From Mariniflexile sp044335535 (GTDB lineage: Bacteria; Bacteroidota; Bacteroidia; Flavobacteriales; Flavobacteriaceae): a stretch of 64,000 nucleotides of DNA. The notes under the pieces are model-generated. The model had not been told where the DNA came from, made no database searches, and was given only the letters and a program-made list of their open reading frames with translations. The position numbers and the translations under genes are program-made. This document shows positions 34,299 to 43,001 of this stretch, piece after piece. The DNA lies in NCBI RefSeq assembly GCF_044335535.1, contig NZ_JBIQVZ010000006.1:1-64000 (forward strand), given 5' to 3'. Within the stretch, counting starts at the first letter, position 1; every line of letters begins with the position of its first letter.

Positions 34299-35357
34299 TT
34301 AAGATACTCTAATTACAAGTTTTACCACAAAATTATTCTTTTTATTTTTTATGCTTAGCTTATAATCGTTTTTGTTATAGCCTAATTCAAGTCTTTTCTT
34401 TACATTTTCAATGCCTATTCCACTGGACTTGCTTAGGTTTTCTTCGTATTTTGTAGTTGCGGGCATGGGATTTGAGATTGTAAAATAAAGAAAATCTTCT
34501 TTAATTTTAAAGATAATATCAATTTTTACTTTTCCAATGTTTTTATTGACACCATGCTTGAAAGAATTCTCAACAAAGGACAGCAGCAGGATAGGCGCAA
34601 TTTCTTTGTCCTGAATATCACCGGAAATAGACACGTTTACCTCTAAACGTTCATCATGCCTAATTCTTTCCAAGTCTAAATAATTTTGAATGCAAAGTAT
34701 TTCATTCTCTAATGTTTGACGCTTGTTTTTAGTTTCATAAAGCATATAGCGCATCAATTCAGAAAGCTTTAAAATGACTTTGGGTGTTTTGTTGGACTTT
34801 TCAACAGATAAAGAATAGATGTTGTTAAGGGTATTAAAAAAAAAGTGGGGAGACACTTGCGATTTTAAAAAAAGCAACTCGGTTTCTAGTTGGGATTTTT
34901 CAAGATCGGTGACCCTTTTGTGCTCTTTTAAAAAGTCTAATGTTATTTTAATCGCTGTGGTAAATGTAATGACGTAAAGCTCGCCAATCATCATCTCAAT
35001 GGTATAGTTAAGTGTTAATTTATCTATAGGTTGAGGCCCTTCTGGCCAAACATTTTGATCTAATAATAAATACGTGAGGTTAAACTTTACAATAACCATA
35101 ATAAATATAGCAGTCAAAACCGAAAGGATATATAGTGCATATCTTTTTTTGTATACCAAGCGGGGCATAAGCACCAGGATATTCAAATAGCATAACGTCA
35201 TGTGAATTGGAAAGCCTATTAAGTTGGATTTTAATGAATATAAATAATCATTAAAATAGCTTCCCCAGCGAAATGTATTAAACAAAAAATAGATGACCCA
35301 AAAGATGATATGATAATGTATTGGGATTTTATAAAATTTATTAGAATTGAAAATCAT
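34299..35357 (-). CDS. LytS-like sensor histidine kinase
   Basis: This 352-residue kinase has four N-terminal membrane helices (about residues 10-150), a coiled linker, and a His_kinase domain (SQVSPHFFFNTLNNIYSLS with the phospho-accepting His at about residue 192). A degenerate HATPase domain follows (ENSFKHGVNK, GIGIENVKKRLEL). It likely phosphorylates the LytTR regulator encoded downstream in response to a membrane or envelope cue. Its stop lies 5 bases from the hairpin element at 34078-34294, so the two genes are separated by that element. Confidence 0.88.
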   Translation of the reverse strand: MIFNSNKFYKIPIHYHIIFWVIYFLFNTFRWGSYFNDYLYSLKSNLIGFPIHMTLCYLNILVLMPRLVYKKRYALYILSVLTAIFIMVIVKFNLTYLLLDQNVWPEGPQPIDKLTLNYTIEMMIGELYVITFTTAIKITLDFLKEHKRVTDLEKSQLETELLFLKSQVSPHFFFNTLNNIYSLSVEKSNKTPKVILKLSELMRYMLYETKNKRQTLENEILCIQNYLDLERIRHDERLEVNVSISGDIQDKEIAPILLLSFVENSFKHGVNKNIGKVKIDIIFKIKEDFLYFTISNPMPATTKYEENLSKSSGIGIENVKKRLELGYNKNDYKLSIKNKKNNFVVKLVIRVS

Positions 35358-35486
35358 TATGCAAAGATTGATAGGTTGTCGCTGCTTTTTTTGATGTTTA
35401 GCTTAGTTAATATGTTGTCCGTCTAAATAACTTTTAATAATGTTTAAATTTATGAAAATTTAGACTTAAATTCAGATAGTTTTTAC

Positions 35487-37742
35487 ATGAAGAACATTCT
35501 CTTATTAATTTTATTTACTGTTTCAGTTATAAGTTGTAAAAAAAATGCTGGTAATAGTATTTATAAAAAGCCGTTTTTAGTTAACCATGTAGATCCCTTT
35601 ATAGGAACTGGAGGGCATGGGCATACCTACCCTGGAGCAACAGTTCCTTTTGGCATGCTACAAGTAAGCCCAGATAATGGTATTTCTAGTTGGGATTGGT
35701 GTTCGGGATATCATTATTCCGATTCTATTGTTGTTGGCTTTAGCCATTTACATCTAAGTGGTACGGGTATTGGCGATTTGGCAGATGTGTTGTTTATGCC
35801 AACAAATAAAGAGATAGACTTAACAATACAACCAACTTCCAGAGATTCATTTCCGTACAAATCATCTTATAGCCACAAGAACGAAACGGCTACTCCAGGA
35901 TATTACCAGGTCTTTCTTGAAGACCCTAAAATAAATGTTGAATTAACAACATCACAGCGAACAGCTTTTCATAAATATACCTTTACCGAAAATGATGAAC
36001 AAGCTTTAATTATAGATTTAGGTTTCGCCATCAATTGGGATAAAGCAACAAAAACAGCTATTACCATTGAAGATGAATATACCATAAGTGGTTATAGGTT
36101 TAGTACAGGTTGGGCAAAAAACCAAAAAGTGTTTTTCGTTGCAAAGTTTTCCAAACCAATTTCCAAACATCATTTGTTTGCTGATGGAAAACCAATTGCT
36201 AGTACGGCCACTGAAGCAGAAAAAGTAGCATCACAATTGTTTTTTGATGCAGAAAACACTAAGGAACTAGTAGTGAAAGTAGCGCTCTCATCGGTTAGTA
36301 TAGCCAACGCAAAAGATAACTTAGATACAGATGGATTTAATTTTGAAAGTGTAAAAAATCAAGCCCAAACAACTTGGAATGAGGCATTGTCAAAAATAGA
36401 GGTAGAAACACCCGTAGATTCTTTAAAAACCATGTTTTATACAGCCATGTACCATGCACAATTGGCACCGGTAATTTACAGCGATAAAAACGGCCAATTT
36501 AGAAAGGAGAACGATAGTATTGAAACGGCAACAAATTATACGGCGTATTCCACCTTGTCACTATGGGATACGTTTAGGGCAGAAAACCCTCTGTTAACAA
36601 TTATAGCTCCAGAAAGAGTATCAGATATCGTTAATTCTATGTTGGCCTATTATGAAACTAAAAAAATATTACCGGTTTGGACGCTTTATGCCAATGAAAC
36701 CAATACCATGACAGGGTATCATTCAATCCCCGTCATATTAGATGCTTATATCAAAGGAATAAAAGGTTTTAATGCAGAAGCGGCTTACGAAGCCATGAAA
36801 ACAACCATGATGCAAGACGAACGTGGGTTGAATTTCTATAAGCAATACGGTTATATTCCATATAATTTATTGGACGAATCGGTAACCATAACTTTAGAAT
36901 ATGCCTTTAATGATTGGTGTGTAGCACAAATGGCAAAAGCTTTAGGAAAAGAAGCGGATTATCAGTTTTTTATAAAACGTTCTAAAGCCTACCAATATGT
37001 ATTTGATACCAAAACTGGTTTTATGCGAGGTAAATCTGAAGACGGAAAATCATGGAATAGCCCATTTGATGCCAAACATTCCAACCATAGAGAACAAACC
37101 GATTATACTGAAGGCAATGCATGGCAGCACAGCTGGTTTGTACCTCATAATGTGGAAGATTTTATTTTATTACACGGAGACAATACCGTTTTTACAAATC
37201 GTTTAGAACAATTGTTTACAGAAAGTTCTGAAATTACCGGTGATAACATATCTGCCGACATAACAGGGTTAATAGGTCAGTATGCACACGGTAACGAACC
37301 AAGCCACCATATAGCCTATATGTTTAATAAAGCCAATAAGCCTTGGCGAACGCAGTTTTGGGTGCACCATATTTTAAATACACAATATAACACAACGCCT
37401 AATGGGTTAAGTGGCAATGAAGATTGTGGACAAATGTCTGCTTGGTATGTGTTTAGTAGTATGGGGTTATATCCCATGAACCCAGCTTCGGGAGCATACG
37501 AAATAGGAAGCCCCATTTTTGAAAAAGCAACTATAAAGCTTCCCGAAGGCAAAACCTTTGTTATTGAAGCAGAAAACGTTTCAAATCAAAATTTTTACAT
37601 TCAATCGGCTACGCTAAACGGTGTAGATTTTAATCAAACATCCATTTCACATCAACAAATAATGCAAGGAGGTATTTTACATGTTGTTATGGGATCCAGT
37701 CCTAATAAAAATTGGGGATTAACTAATAACAAAAGAGACTGA
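35487..37742 (+). CDS. GH92 alpha-mannosidase lipoprotein, first copy
   Basis: This 751-residue lipoprotein (VISC, Cys at about 17) belongs to the calcium-dependent exo-alpha-mannosidase family GH92. The signatures are GTGGHGHTYPGATVPFG near residue 40, the catalytic-acid region HGNEPSHHIAYMF near 600 and GNEDCGQMSAWYVFS near 640. The HGNEPSHH form is the common alpha-1,2/1,3 type. It would trim mannose from the non-reducing ends of imported N-glycans. The stop codon overlaps the next start (TGATG), so it is translationally coupled to the SSS transporter. Confidence 0.9.
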   Translation: MKNILLLILFTVSVISCKKNAGNSIYKKPFLVNHVDPFIGTGGHGHTYPGATVPFGMLQVSPDNGISSWDWCSGYHYSDSIVVGFSHLHLSGTGIGDLADVLFMPTNKEIDLTIQPTSRDSFPYKSSYSHKNETATPGYYQVFLEDPKINVELTTSQRTAFHKYTFTENDEQALIIDLGFAINWDKATKTAITIEDEYTISGYRFSTGWAKNQKVFFVAKFSKPISKHHLFADGKPIASTATEAEKVASQLFFDAENTKELVVKVALSSVSIANAKDNLDTDGFNFESVKNQAQTTWNEALSKIEVETPVDSLKTMFYTAMYHAQLAPVIYSDKNGQFRKENDSIETATNYTAYSTLSLWDTFRAENPLLTIIAPERVSDIVNSMLAYYETKKILPVWTLYANETNTMTGYHSIPVILDAYIKGIKGFNAEAAYEAMKTTMMQDERGLNFYKQYGYIPYNLLDESVTITLEYAFNDWCVAQMAKALGKEADYQFFIKRSKAYQYVFDTKTGFMRGKSEDGKSWNSPFDAKHSNHREQTDYTEGNAWQHSWFVPHNVEDFILLHGDNTVFTNRLEQLFTESSEITGDNISADITGLIGQYAHGNEPSHHIAYMFNKANKPWRTQFWVHHILNTQYNTTPNGLSGNEDCGQMSAWYVFSSMGLYPMNPASGAYEIGSPIFEKATIKLPEGKTFVIEAENVSNQNFYIQSATLNGVDFNQTSISHQQIMQGGILHVVMGSSPNKNWGLTNNKRD

Positions 37743-39619
37743 TGAATATTATAGACGTATCAATAATATTAGGCTATATATTATTAACAGTAGGTGTTGG
37801 AATCTGGATTTCTAAAAAAGCATCTGTTGGTTTGGACGAATATTTCCTTGGAGGAAAATCCATAAAATGGTATTATCTGGGTTTAAGTAATGGTTCGGGA
37901 ATGTTTGACGTATCTGGAACTGCATGGATGGTTGGAATCCTATTTTTATACGGCGTTAAAAGTTTTATGTTTATGTGGCTCTGGCCCATTTGGAACCAAA
38001 TCTTTGTGATGATGTTCTTAGCTGTTTGGATAAGACGATCTAATATTATGACTGGCTCTGAATGGATTTTAACGCGCTTTGGAAATGATAAAGCAGGTAA
38101 AGCATCCCATATTATAGTGGCCATTTTTGCTATTGTTTCGGCAATCGGGTTCATCGCTTATTTTTTTGAAGGTATCGGTAAATTTATGACTATCATTTTA
38201 CCTTGGGATTTTTCATGGCATGTTGGTGATACAAGTGTGTTAACATCAGAACAATCGTATGCTTTAATGATTATTTTTTTAACGACTGTTTATACGGTTA
38301 AAGGAGGTATGTTTTCGGTAGTAGCAACAGAGGTATTACAATATGTTATTATGGTTGTTGCGGGAATTTTGGTTGCTGGATATACTTTCTTTGAGTTTAG
38401 TGATATACAGATAACATCGGTAATTAGTGATGAATGGAAGAATGTCTTTTTTGGTTGGGAACTTGATGCACAATGGAACCAAAAATATCAAGCTTTTAAT
38501 AATTTAATAGATTCCGAAGGGTATAAAATGTTTGGGGCTTTTATAGGAATGTCACTCTTTAAAGGCTTTTTTGCAAGTATTGCTGGACCTACGCCAAGTT
38601 ACGATTTGCAAAGAATCCTCTCAGCCAAATCAGTAAAAGAAGCGGCTTATATGAGTGGTTTTACAAACCTGATTTTGTTTATTCCAAGATATTTAATGAT
38701 AGCAGGTATTGTCGTTATAGCTTTGGTAACCTTGGCTCCTGAAATGAATGCCGATGCATTATTAAATGGAGGCGATCTAGAAATTTTATTGCCAAAAGTT
38801 ATTAATTTCCATGTTCCGGTAGGAATTAAAGGCTTGTTGTTGGCAGGTTTATTGGCGGCATTTATGTCCACATTTTCAGCCTTTGTAAATGCGGGACCAG
38901 CATATATTGTAAATGATATTTATAAAAAATACTTTAAATCGGAAGAAACAAATGCACATTATATAAAAGTAAGTCATATTGCTTCTTTTCTAGTCGTTGG
39001 TTTTGGAGTTTTTATGGGCTTTTTTGCTAATTCCATTAACTCCTTAACATTATGGATAACCAGTGCGTTATTTGGAGGTTATGTAGCAGCAAACTTTTTA
39101 AAATGGATTTGGTGGCGCTTTAATGGTTGGGGCTATTTTTATGGAATGGCTTCAGGATTGGTTATTGCAACCTTACAGTTTTTATTAGACCAAAACAAGG
39201 CAAATTTTGAAGTAGGCACTTGGCTATACCATTTAGCTCAACTCTCAGCAATTTATGTATTTCCCATCATTTTTGCGGTATCGTTATTAGGCTCCTTTTT
39301 AGGAACACTTTTAACACCCGCTACAAATATGGAGGTGCTTAAGTCATTTTATACCAATGTACGCCCCTGGGGCTGGTGGGGCCCTATTTACAAAGCACTG
39401 AAAAAGGACGATAAAACTTTTGAAAAAAACAATGAATTTACAAGGGATATGTTGAATTGCATTATTGGGATTGTTTGGCAGTCAAGCATGATTTTACTTC
39501 CTATATATCTAGTAATTAGAGATTATCCAAAAACAATAGTGTCATTAATTGTATTTTTGATTACTTCAATCATTTTGAAATATACATGGCTGGATAAAGT
39601 AAAGAAAATACCAAATTAG
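37742..39619 (+). CDS. Sodium:solute symporter (SSS family)
   Basis: This 625-residue membrane protein is the type commonly annotated as an SGLT-like transporter. It has repeated membrane helices and the family patterns GLDEYFLGGKS near residue 30 and FAGPTPSYDLQ-like SIAGPTPSYDLQRILSAKS near 280. It probably takes up a mannose-containing disaccharide or monosaccharide from the periplasm with sodium. It sits between GH92 and GH130, so a mannosyl-GlcNAc or mannose substrate is most consistent. It overlaps the GH92 stop by one base. Confidence 0.88.
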   Translation: MNIIDVSIILGYILLTVGVGIWISKKASVGLDEYFLGGKSIKWYYLGLSNGSGMFDVSGTAWMVGILFLYGVKSFMFMWLWPIWNQIFVMMFLAVWIRRSNIMTGSEWILTRFGNDKAGKASHIIVAIFAIVSAIGFIAYFFEGIGKFMTIILPWDFSWHVGDTSVLTSEQSYALMIIFLTTVYTVKGGMFSVVATEVLQYVIMVVAGILVAGYTFFEFSDIQITSVISDEWKNVFFGWELDAQWNQKYQAFNNLIDSEGYKMFGAFIGMSLFKGFFASIAGPTPSYDLQRILSAKSVKEAAYMSGFTNLILFIPRYLMIAGIVVIALVTLAPEMNADALLNGGDLEILLPKVINFHVPVGIKGLLLAGLLAAFMSTFSAFVNAGPAYIVNDIYKKYFKSEETNAHYIKVSHIASFLVVGFGVFMGFFANSINSLTLWITSALFGGYVAANFLKWIWWRFNGWGYFYGMASGLVIATLQFLLDQNKANFEVGTWLYHLAQLSAIYVFPIIFAVSLLGSFLGTLLTPATNMEVLKSFYTNVRPWGWWGPIYKALKKDDKTFEKNNEFTRDMLNCIIGIVWQSSMILLPIYLVIRDYPKTIVSLIVFLITSIILKYTWLDKVKKIPN

Positions 39620-39678
39620 AACACAGGATTTTTTGTTGAATAATAAAAAGTGACGTTTAATAATAAATAAATATAAAA

Positions 39679-40644
39679 GTGAGTACAATTCCTTGGCAAG
39701 ATAGACCAAACAATAGCAACGAGGTTATTTGGAGATATTCCAATAATCCAATTATAGACCGCTATGCCATTCCATCATCCAATAGTGTTTTTAATAGTGC
39801 TGTTGTGCCTTTTGGCGATGGCTTTGCAGGTGTTTTTCGATGCGATAACAAAGCGGTACAAATGAACATTTTTGCAGGCTTTAGTAAAAATGGTATCGAT
39901 TGGGATATTAATCACGAACCCATAGTAATGCAAGCGGGAAATACCGAAATGATAGCATCTGATTATAAGTACGATCCCCGAGTTGTTTTTATTGAAGATC
40001 GCTATTGGATTACGTGGTGTAATGGGTACAACGGACCAACAATTGGTATTGGATATACCTTTGATTTCGTGGAATTTTTTCAATGCGAAAACGCTTTTTT
40101 ACCTTTTAACAGAAACGGCGTATTGTTTCCACAAAAAATAAATGGAAAATATGCCATGCTAAGTCGCCCAAGTGATAACGGACATACACCTTTTGGCGAT
40201 ATTTACATCAGCTACAGTCCAGACATGAAGTATTGGGGAGAGCACCGTTGCGTTATGAAAGCAACACCTTTTGAAGATAGTGCGTGGCAATGTACCAAAA
40301 TAGGTGCAGGTCCCATCCCGATTCTTACCAACGAAGGCTGGTTGATGTTATATCATGGTGTCATTAACACATGTAACGGGTTTCGTTACGCTATGGGTGC
40401 CGCTTTATTGGACGAAAACGAACCAGATAAAGTAAAATACAGAACGCAGCCTTATTTATTAGGACCTGCCGTATCTTACGAACAAACTGGCGATGTTCCA
40501 AATGTGGTATTTCCATGTGCGGCATTACACGATATAAAAGAAGACAAATTGGCAATTTATTACGGAGCTGCAGATACCGTTGTAGCCATAGCATTTGGTA
40601 AATTAAGTGAAGTTGTTGCGTTTACAAAAAACAACAGTTTATAA
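39679..40644 (+). CDS. GH130 beta-1,4-mannosyl phosphorylase
   Basis: This 321-residue enzyme has no signal peptide. The start is GTG at 39679, chosen because PWQDRPNNSNEVIWRY is the usual GH130 N-terminus. The five-bladed propeller shows the catalytic acid Asp in YDPRVVFIEDRYW, and HTPFGDIYISYSPD. GH130 enzymes phosphorolyse mannosyl linkages. Those of the GH130_2 type act on beta-1,4-mannosyl-GlcNAc, giving mannose-1-phosphate and GlcNAc. That would finish the N-glycan core in the cytoplasm after SSS import. Its substrate is inferred from the neighbours. Confidence 0.88.
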   Translation: MSTIPWQDRPNNSNEVIWRYSNNPIIDRYAIPSSNSVFNSAVVPFGDGFAGVFRCDNKAVQMNIFAGFSKNGIDWDINHEPIVMQAGNTEMIASDYKYDPRVVFIEDRYWITWCNGYNGPTIGIGYTFDFVEFFQCENAFLPFNRNGVLFPQKINGKYAMLSRPSDNGHTPFGDIYISYSPDMKYWGEHRCVMKATPFEDSAWQCTKIGAGPIPILTNEGWLMLYHGVINTCNGFRYAMGAALLDENEPDKVKYRTQPYLLGPAVSYEQTGDVPNVVFPCAALHDIKEDKLAIYYGAADTVVAIAFGKLSEVVAFTKNNSL

Positions 40645-40650
40645 TAAAGT

Positions 40651-41712
40651 ATGTACGTAAAATTAAGAGTCTCATTAATAGCAATTTTTTCTATATCCTT
40701 GTTTGGTTGTGCGCAACCAAACAAGGATATTATTCCCCAAAGTTATATGGCCTACAAAACAGTAGATACGATAGTTATTGATGGCGATGACTCGGACAAT
40801 GCTTGGGACAAAGCAGCATGGACCCCCCTTTTTGTAGATATTGAAGGTGAAAAAACACCAAAATACAGTACCAAGGTAAAAATGCTTTGGGATAACCAAT
40901 ATTATTATATCCTTGCCAAAATAGATGAACCACATGTTTGGGGCTATTTAAAACAACGGGATACCATCATTTTTTATAACAACGATTTTGAAGTATTTAT
41001 AGATCCCGATGGCGATACCCATAATTATTATGAATTAGAAATAAATGCTCTAAATACAGTTTGGGATTTGTTCATTAGCAAACCGTATAGAGAAGACGAT
41101 TATGTTGTTTTAAACGATTGGACTTTAACGGGGTTAAAATCGGCAGTTAAAGTTAACGGAACCATTAACAACCCTAATGATATCGATCAAGGATGGATGC
41201 TGGAGATAGCGATTCCTTGGGCTGCCTACAAGACGTCTTATTACGACCAAAACGTTCCGGAAAATAAATTTTGGCGCATAAATTTTTCTAGAGTTAACTG
41301 GCAACACGCTGTTTTGGATGGCAAATACCAGCGTAAAAAAGATAGTGAAGGCAATTTTTTGCCAGAATACAACTGGGTCTGGTCGCCCATGGGTGTCATT
41401 AATATGCACGAGCCCGAAAAATGGGGTTATGTGTATTTTTCTTCAAAAGAAACTGTTGAAGATGCTACCTTTTCCATGCCCCAAGATGAAAAACTAAAAT
41501 GGAAATTATATAGTATCTTTAGAGCGCAAAAAAAGCGTAAAACAAAAACCGCTTCAATAGATAGTATCACAAAGTATGAAGTTGTTGTTGATGGTAAAAC
41601 CATTCCTGTAAAATTAGAAGCACATATCTCTGGATTTAATATTTCAGCAAAGAGCCCTTTTTCAAATAAAACCTTAATTATAAAAGAAGATGGCAAAATC
41701 ATATCAAAATAA
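40651..41712 (+). CDS. CBM9-like carbohydrate-binding lipoprotein
   Basis: This 353-residue lipoprotein (FGC, Cys at about 20) has a CBM9-type beta-sandwich (about 30-270: DSDNAWDKAAWTPL, KMLWDNQYYYILAKI, DGDTHNYYELEINA). It has no catalytic motif that I can see. It probably presents or holds glycans in the periplasm or at the surface. The start is 6 bases after GH130, and the end overlaps the GHL10-like gene by 23 bases. A perfect 17-bp hairpin spans the codons of the lipobox (40693-40730). Confidence 0.75.
   Translation: MYVKLRVSLIAIFSISLFGCAQPNKDIIPQSYMAYKTVDTIVIDGDDSDNAWDKAAWTPLFVDIEGEKTPKYSTKVKMLWDNQYYYILAKIDEPHVWGYLKQRDTIIFYNNDFEVFIDPDGDTHNYYELEINALNTVWDLFISKPYREDDYVVLNDWTLTGLKSAVKVNGTINNPNDIDQGWMLEIAIPWAAYKTSYYDQNVPENKFWRINFSRVNWQHAVLDGKYQRKKDSEGNFLPEYNWVWSPMGVINMHEPEKWGYVYFSSKETVEDATFSMPQDEKLKWKLYSIFRAQKKRKTKTASIDSITKYEVVVDGKTIPVKLEAHISGFNISAKSPFSNKTLIIKEDGKIISK
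40693..40730. promoter_or_regulatory. 17-bp perfect hairpin within the signal-peptide codons
   Basis: ATATCCTTGTTTGGTTG and its complement flank a TGCG tetraloop. The stem covers codons for about residues 15-27, including the lipobox Cys. It could act as a translational or transcriptional attenuator, or it could be a mobile palindrome that landed here. Confidence 0.6.
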
Positions 41713-42838
41713 GCCCCTAAAGAAATTCTATAGATTATTAATTTTTGTACTATCAGTAAGTATGCTTTCTTGTGTAAATAAAGAGGCTAACAATACTCAA
41801 ATAATAGAAAACAATACTACGGATGCAAACTCTCCTTTCAAATTTGGTGTATGGATTACAGCCGATGCAAAACGCTCAAACAATGAGTACGCTACCGAAT
41901 TTGAGAGGTATAAAAACGGTGGTATAGATGAGGTTTTAATAAACACGGAAACAGACCCAAAACTTTTACAAAGACTTGTAAACGTCGCTAAAGAAAAAGG
42001 TTTAAAAGTACATGCTTGGATTATGGCAATGAACCGACCCGGAGATTCTGTAGCGCTTCAACATCCAGATTGGTATATGGTGAGTAGGGATGGGAAATCA
42101 TGTTTTGATACGCGTCCTTATGTAGACTATTACCAGTGGCTATGCCCAACAAGAAAAGAATCGAGAAACCATGTATTAAGTCTGGTTGAAGGTTTGGCTA
42201 AAGTTGATGGTATTGAAAGTGTACACTTGGATTATATTCGTTTCCCGGATATTTTTTTACCAATTGGGCTACTTCCAAAGTATAACTTAGTTCAAGATTC
42301 TGAAATGGCCGAATACGATTTTTGTTATTGTGATGCATGTATTAAGGCATTTGAAAAAATACACCATAAAAACCCTAAAGAGAGCAACAATACCGCCATC
42401 GATATGGAATGGAAAAATTATAGGTTGAATGCTATAAAATCGGTAGTGGATGACGCTTATAAAATAGTACATAGCCATAATAAAAAACTAACGGCGGCTG
42501 TGTTTCCTTATCCGGAAATGGCCGACCATATGGTGCGCCAACGTTGGGATAAATGGGATATAGATGAAGTTTACCCAATGATTTATCATGGTTTTTATAA
42601 CGAAGAAATTGATTGGGTGGGATATGCTACAAAACAAGGTGTAACAGATTTAGAATTCAAACAAACAAAAGTAAATACGGGGGTTTATTTACCTGCATTC
42701 AAATCTGAAGATGAATTAAAAGAATCCATTTTATTGGCAAAAGAAAACGGTGCCAAAGGAATCACCTTTTATGACGGAACAGGATTATCAGATGGTTATT
42801 TAAAAGTCATTAAGACTGTAAAAAAATCAATGAAATAG
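41690..42838 (+). CDS. GHL10-like putative glycosidase lipoprotein
   Basis: This 382-residue lipoprotein (SMLSC, Cys at about 28) has a TIM-barrel region (about 50-380) with the GHL10/PF02638-like patterns SVHLDYIRFP near 180 and DEVYPMIYH near 300. Glycosidase-like families of this type have few characterised members. The protein overlaps the CBM9-like gene by 23 bases and lies in the GH92-GH130 operon, so it may act on the glycan core or a linkage not covered by the other enzymes. No nucleophile is assigned. It could also be a binding protein. Confidence 0.65.
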   Translation: MAKSYQNKPLKKFYRLLIFVLSVSMLSCVNKEANNTQIIENNTTDANSPFKFGVWITADAKRSNNEYATEFERYKNGGIDEVLINTETDPKLLQRLVNVAKEKGLKVHAWIMAMNRPGDSVALQHPDWYMVSRDGKSCFDTRPYVDYYQWLCPTRKESRNHVLSLVEGLAKVDGIESVHLDYIRFPDIFLPIGLLPKYNLVQDSEMAEYDFCYCDACIKAFEKIHHKNPKESNNTAIDMEWKNYRLNAIKSVVDDAYKIVHSHNKKLTAAVFPYPEMADHMVRQRWDKWDIDEVYPMIYHGFYNEEIDWVGYATKQGVTDLEFKQTKVNTGVYLPAFKSEDELKESILLAKENGAKGITFYDGTGLSDGYLKVIKTVKKSMK

Positions 42839-42845
42839 TTGTAAA

Positions 42846-42985
42846 TTAAAAACTTTTAATACATAACAAAAATTCAAATATATTCAGATGTCAGTCTGAG
42901 CGCAGTCGAAGACATTGGAAGTATTTTTTAATAGCATTTCGACTGCGCTCAATGTGACAATCTTCAATTTTTGTCATGGACTAAA
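42846..42985. repeat. Dispersed palindromic element (second copy)
   Basis: It has the same head (AAAAACTTTTAATACATA, CAAATATATTCAGATGTCAG) as the element at 9238. GTCAGTCTGAGCGCAGTCGA pairs with CATTTCGACTGCGCTCAATG across a short loop. It lies between the GHL10-like gene and the MFS transporter. Confidence 0.75.
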
Positions 42986-43001
42986 TTAATAAGCATTAAA
43001 C

